Positions 62,126 through 64,000 of a stretch of 64,000 nt of DNA are shown here, piece by piece; the stretch's first letter is position 1, and each line of letters starts with the position of its first letter. The position numbers and the translations under genes were made by a program. This DNA is from Parabacteroides distasonis (GTDB lineage Bacteria; Bacteroidota; Bacteroidia; Bacteroidales; Tannerellaceae): contig JAFBIR010000010.1 of assembly GCA_021531385.1 (NCBI GenBank), positions 1 through 64,000 on the forward strand, given 5' to 3'. Under the pieces are notes generated by a model. That model did not search any database and had not been told where the DNA came from. It worked only from the letters and a program-made list of their open reading frames with translations.

Positions 62126-63952
62126 ATGATAGATACGAAGAAATATGATTTGAGTTTTTATGGCATCTCTTTGCAAAAGGCCAAGGTGGTAAATGGTCAG
62201 AACGCTATCCGTGCGTATTGCCCGAAGTGTCACGAGAGCCGCAGGAACGTGCATAAGAAGGAGCGGGAGCTCTACGTGAACCTCGACAATGGTTGCTGCC
62301 ACTGCCACAACTGTGGGGCGGACTGGCGCATGGACACGAGGGAGTATCAGGAGCGGAAGGCACAGGCGGAGCAGTTGGCCCGCCGCCCCTCGACCTATAC
62401 CCGCCCCAAGCCGGCGGCGGAGCCTCGCTATGCCGATCGGTTCAGCGAGAAGTTGCGTAGCTACCTCTGCGAGACCCGTCAGCTGAGCCTCGACGTGCTG
62501 CGTGAGCTGTTGGTGACGGAGGAGAAGTGTTTCATGCCGCAGTCGGGCCGGGAGGAGGATTGCGTGGTGTTCAACTACTACGAGCAGGGAGTGTTGATCA
62601 ACCGCAAGTATCGCAGCGGGCGGAAACATTTCAAGATGGAGAAGGGGGCGGAGCTGATCCCCTACAACCTCGACAGCTGCTTGAATGAGCTGGAGGTGAT
62701 CATCACCGAGGGGGAGATCGACGTGCTGTCGCTGCTGACCGTCGGATTCAAGAGCGTGGTGAGCCTACCGAGCGGAGCGAATGGCAACACCGACTTCTTG
62801 AACCGGGTGTATGACTTCTACTTCGGGGATAAGACGTGGATCTTGATCGCTACCGACATGGACGCACCGGGTGTGAAATGCGCTGAGGAGTTGGTGCGCC
62901 GCTTCGGGCCGGAGCGTTGCAAGCGGGTCTGTTTCAGCGAGGGCTGCAAGGACGCGAATGAGGAGTTGGTGAAAAAGGGGGCGGAGAGCCTGCGGCAACG
63001 CATCGCCGAGGCGCAACCGGTGCCGCTGCAAGACATCCGCACGGTGGAATCGTTTGAGGAGGAGCTGGATGCGTTCTACCAGAATGGTCCGCAATCGGGC
63101 GTGCCGACTGGCTGGAAGAACTTCGATCGGATCGTCAGCTTCGCCACGGGGCAGTTGGCGCTGATCACCGGGCGTACGAATGATGGCAAGAGCGAGTGGC
63201 TCGACGAGTTGGTGCTGCGTCTCCTGCTCCGCACGGATTGGAACGTGGGCTACTGGAGCCCCGAGAACACGCTGATGGATCACGCCCGCAAGCTGATCGA
63301 GAAGCTGGCGGATCGCTCGTTCGATAATCGCAAGCAGTTGGGCGTTTCGCAGGGGCAGTTTCTCCGCTGCAAGCAGTTCATGCGGGAGCGGATGAACTGG
63401 ATCGACCTTCCCTTCAGCGAGCAGCGGTTGGCTACGTTGCAGGCCCGTGCCCTCACCTTGGTGCGCAAGATGGGCATCCGGATGCTGGTGCTCGATCCCT
63501 ACAACTTCATCCTGAAGGAGAACAACGCCCAGCGGTCAGAGAACGCCTGGGACAGCTACGTGATCGGGTCGTTGCGTGATTTCGCCATCCAAAACAACCT
63601 CTTGATCTTCCTTGTGGCGCATCCCCGCAAGGTGGAGATGATGCTCGACGGCCGCAAACGGCGCATCACCTTGGAGGACATCTCCGGCACCGCCGACTTC
63701 GGCAACAAGGCCGATTACGTCTTCTGTGTCGATCGAGACGATGAGCATGGCCTCGTGACCCTCTCGGTCGATAAGGTGCGCCGCAAGCAGTATGGCTCTA
63801 AAGGCAAGCAGGCCTTTTTCGTCTATAAGGCAGTCAGTGGCCGTTACTGCCCCTGTGAACGGGATGAGGAGCACAACCCGGTGAACACCGATTGGTCGAG
63901 CGACAGCGGCTTCTGGTTGAAGGAGCTCGATCTCTTCGGGAATGAGGTATAA
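62126..63952 (+). CDS. Primase-helicase, T7 gp4-like
   Basis: This 608-residue protein has an N-terminal zinc-binding domain (Cys32, Cys35, Cys60 and Cys63, with a Cys57/58 pair), a TOPRIM domain (about residues 190-300; ITEGEIDVLSLL and ATDMDAPG), and a DnaB-like helicase domain (about 320-605) with Walker A GRTNDGKSE (about 350-358) and Walker B LVLDPYNF (about 455). It should both prime and unwind DNA, as in phage T7 gene 4 protein and similar proteins of Bacteroidales mobile elements. It follows the DUF4373 gene. Confidence 0.9.
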   Translation: MIDTKKYDLSFYGISLQKAKVVNGQNAIRAYCPKCHESRRNVHKKERELYVNLDNGCCHCHNCGADWRMDTREYQERKAQAEQLARRPSTYTRPKPAAEPRYADRFSEKLRSYLCETRQLSLDVLRELLVTEEKCFMPQSGREEDCVVFNYYEQGVLINRKYRSGRKHFKMEKGAELIPYNLDSCLNELEVIITEGEIDVLSLLTVGFKSVVSLPSGANGNTDFLNRVYDFYFGDKTWILIATDMDAPGVKCAEELVRRFGPERCKRVCFSEGCKDANEELVKKGAESLRQRIAEAQPVPLQDIRTVESFEEELDAFYQNGPQSGVPTGWKNFDRIVSFATGQLALITGRTNDGKSEWLDELVLRLLLRTDWNVGYWSPENTLMDHARKLIEKLADRSFDNRKQLGVSQGQFLRCKQFMRERMNWIDLPFSEQRLATLQARALTLVRKMGIRMLVLDPYNFILKENNAQRSENAWDSYVIGSLRDFAIQNNLLIFLVAHPRKVEMMLDGRKRRITLEDISGTADFGNKADYVFCVDRDDEHGLVTLSVDKVRRKQYGSKGKQAFFVYKAVSGRYCPCERDEEHNPVNTDWSSDSGFWLKELDLFGNEV

Positions 63953-63980
63953 ACAGATCGCATCTAAATAATTGGTTCTT

Positions 63981-64000
63981 ATGGATATAGCAGATAAACC
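63981..64000 (+). CDS. Start of a further gene, cut by the window edge
   Basis: An ATG at 63981 opens MDIADK and the frame is open to the end. It lies 28 bases after the primase stop, at a distance normal for this operon. Nothing more can be said. Confidence 0.35.

Overview
The window reads as a chromosomal segment of a Bacteroidales gut anaerobe, most likely Parabacteroides or a close Tannerellaceae relative. The grounds are a large secreted DUF6383 protein, other Bacteroidales-type families (BT_3928-type, DUF6261, DUF1599, DUF4373), two type IX secretion genes (porX, porW), and upstream regions with the Bacteroidetes promoter pattern (TTTG or CTTG, 19-20 bases, TAnnTTTG). This placement is inferred from gene content only. 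I saw no rRNA, tRNA, CRISPR array or intact insertion sequence.

Layout. 1-3.4 kb: a 991-residue secreted DUF6383 protein with a structured 3' region. 3.4-9.7 kb, minus strand: an HhH protein, pyrH, ackA, pta, the c-di-AMP synthase cdaA, folP, and a shortened ATP-grasp protein that appears to lack its catalytic core. 9.9-15.6 kb, plus strand: sugar kinase, sugar MFS transporter, secreted subtilase, xseA-xseB and ispD. 15.7-25.5 kb: recG, a LysM/M23 peptidase, a duplicated-domain DUF1599 protein, a DoxX-like protein, tpiA, a SPOR protein, folE, porX, tsaE and a small Imm17-like membrane protein. 25.6-27.8 kb: a divergent tryptophanase/tyrosine phenol-lyase family enzyme and a DUF554 protein. 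27.8-29.1 kb: an AT-rich HigBA module and about 660 bases of hairpin-rich sequence without a gene. 29.1-37.2 kb: PHP phosphodiesterase, esterase, aroA, a small anchored protein, a metal ABC permease and porW.

37.1-49.8 kb, minus strand: a LiaF-like protein with a membrane-anchored LytTR regulator, a radical SAM plus glycosyltransferase pair, and a tolC-macA-ATPase-macB-histidine kinase-LytTR regulator series, followed by a sodium/alanine symporter. Both LytTR-linked loci have short direct repeats with a 21-22 base period upstream, the spacing expected of LytTR operators. 50-52.8 kb: a SnoaL-like protein, a secreted hydrolase, an array of five palindrome-centred repeats about 41.5 bases apart, and a DUF6261 protein.

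52.9-57.8 kb: a tight metal-handling cluster of inner-membrane permease with an HMA tail, TonB-dependent receptor, secreted HMA protein, an AraC-type regulator fused to an HMA-like domain, and a flavodoxin-ferredoxin. 58-59.1 kb: an MFS exporter whose leader holds a terminator-like hairpin. 59.4 kb to the end: an unrecognised 547-residue protein, then a DUF4373 protein and a primase-helicase, the start of a replication-type accessory island that runs off the window.

The most notable points are the replaced active-site positions of the beta-eliminating lyase, the metal cluster with its fused metal-domain regulator, the ATP-grasp protein missing its core, the MFS attenuator candidate, and the repeat arrays at LytTR loci. 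Comparisons with family members are from memory, since no search could be run.
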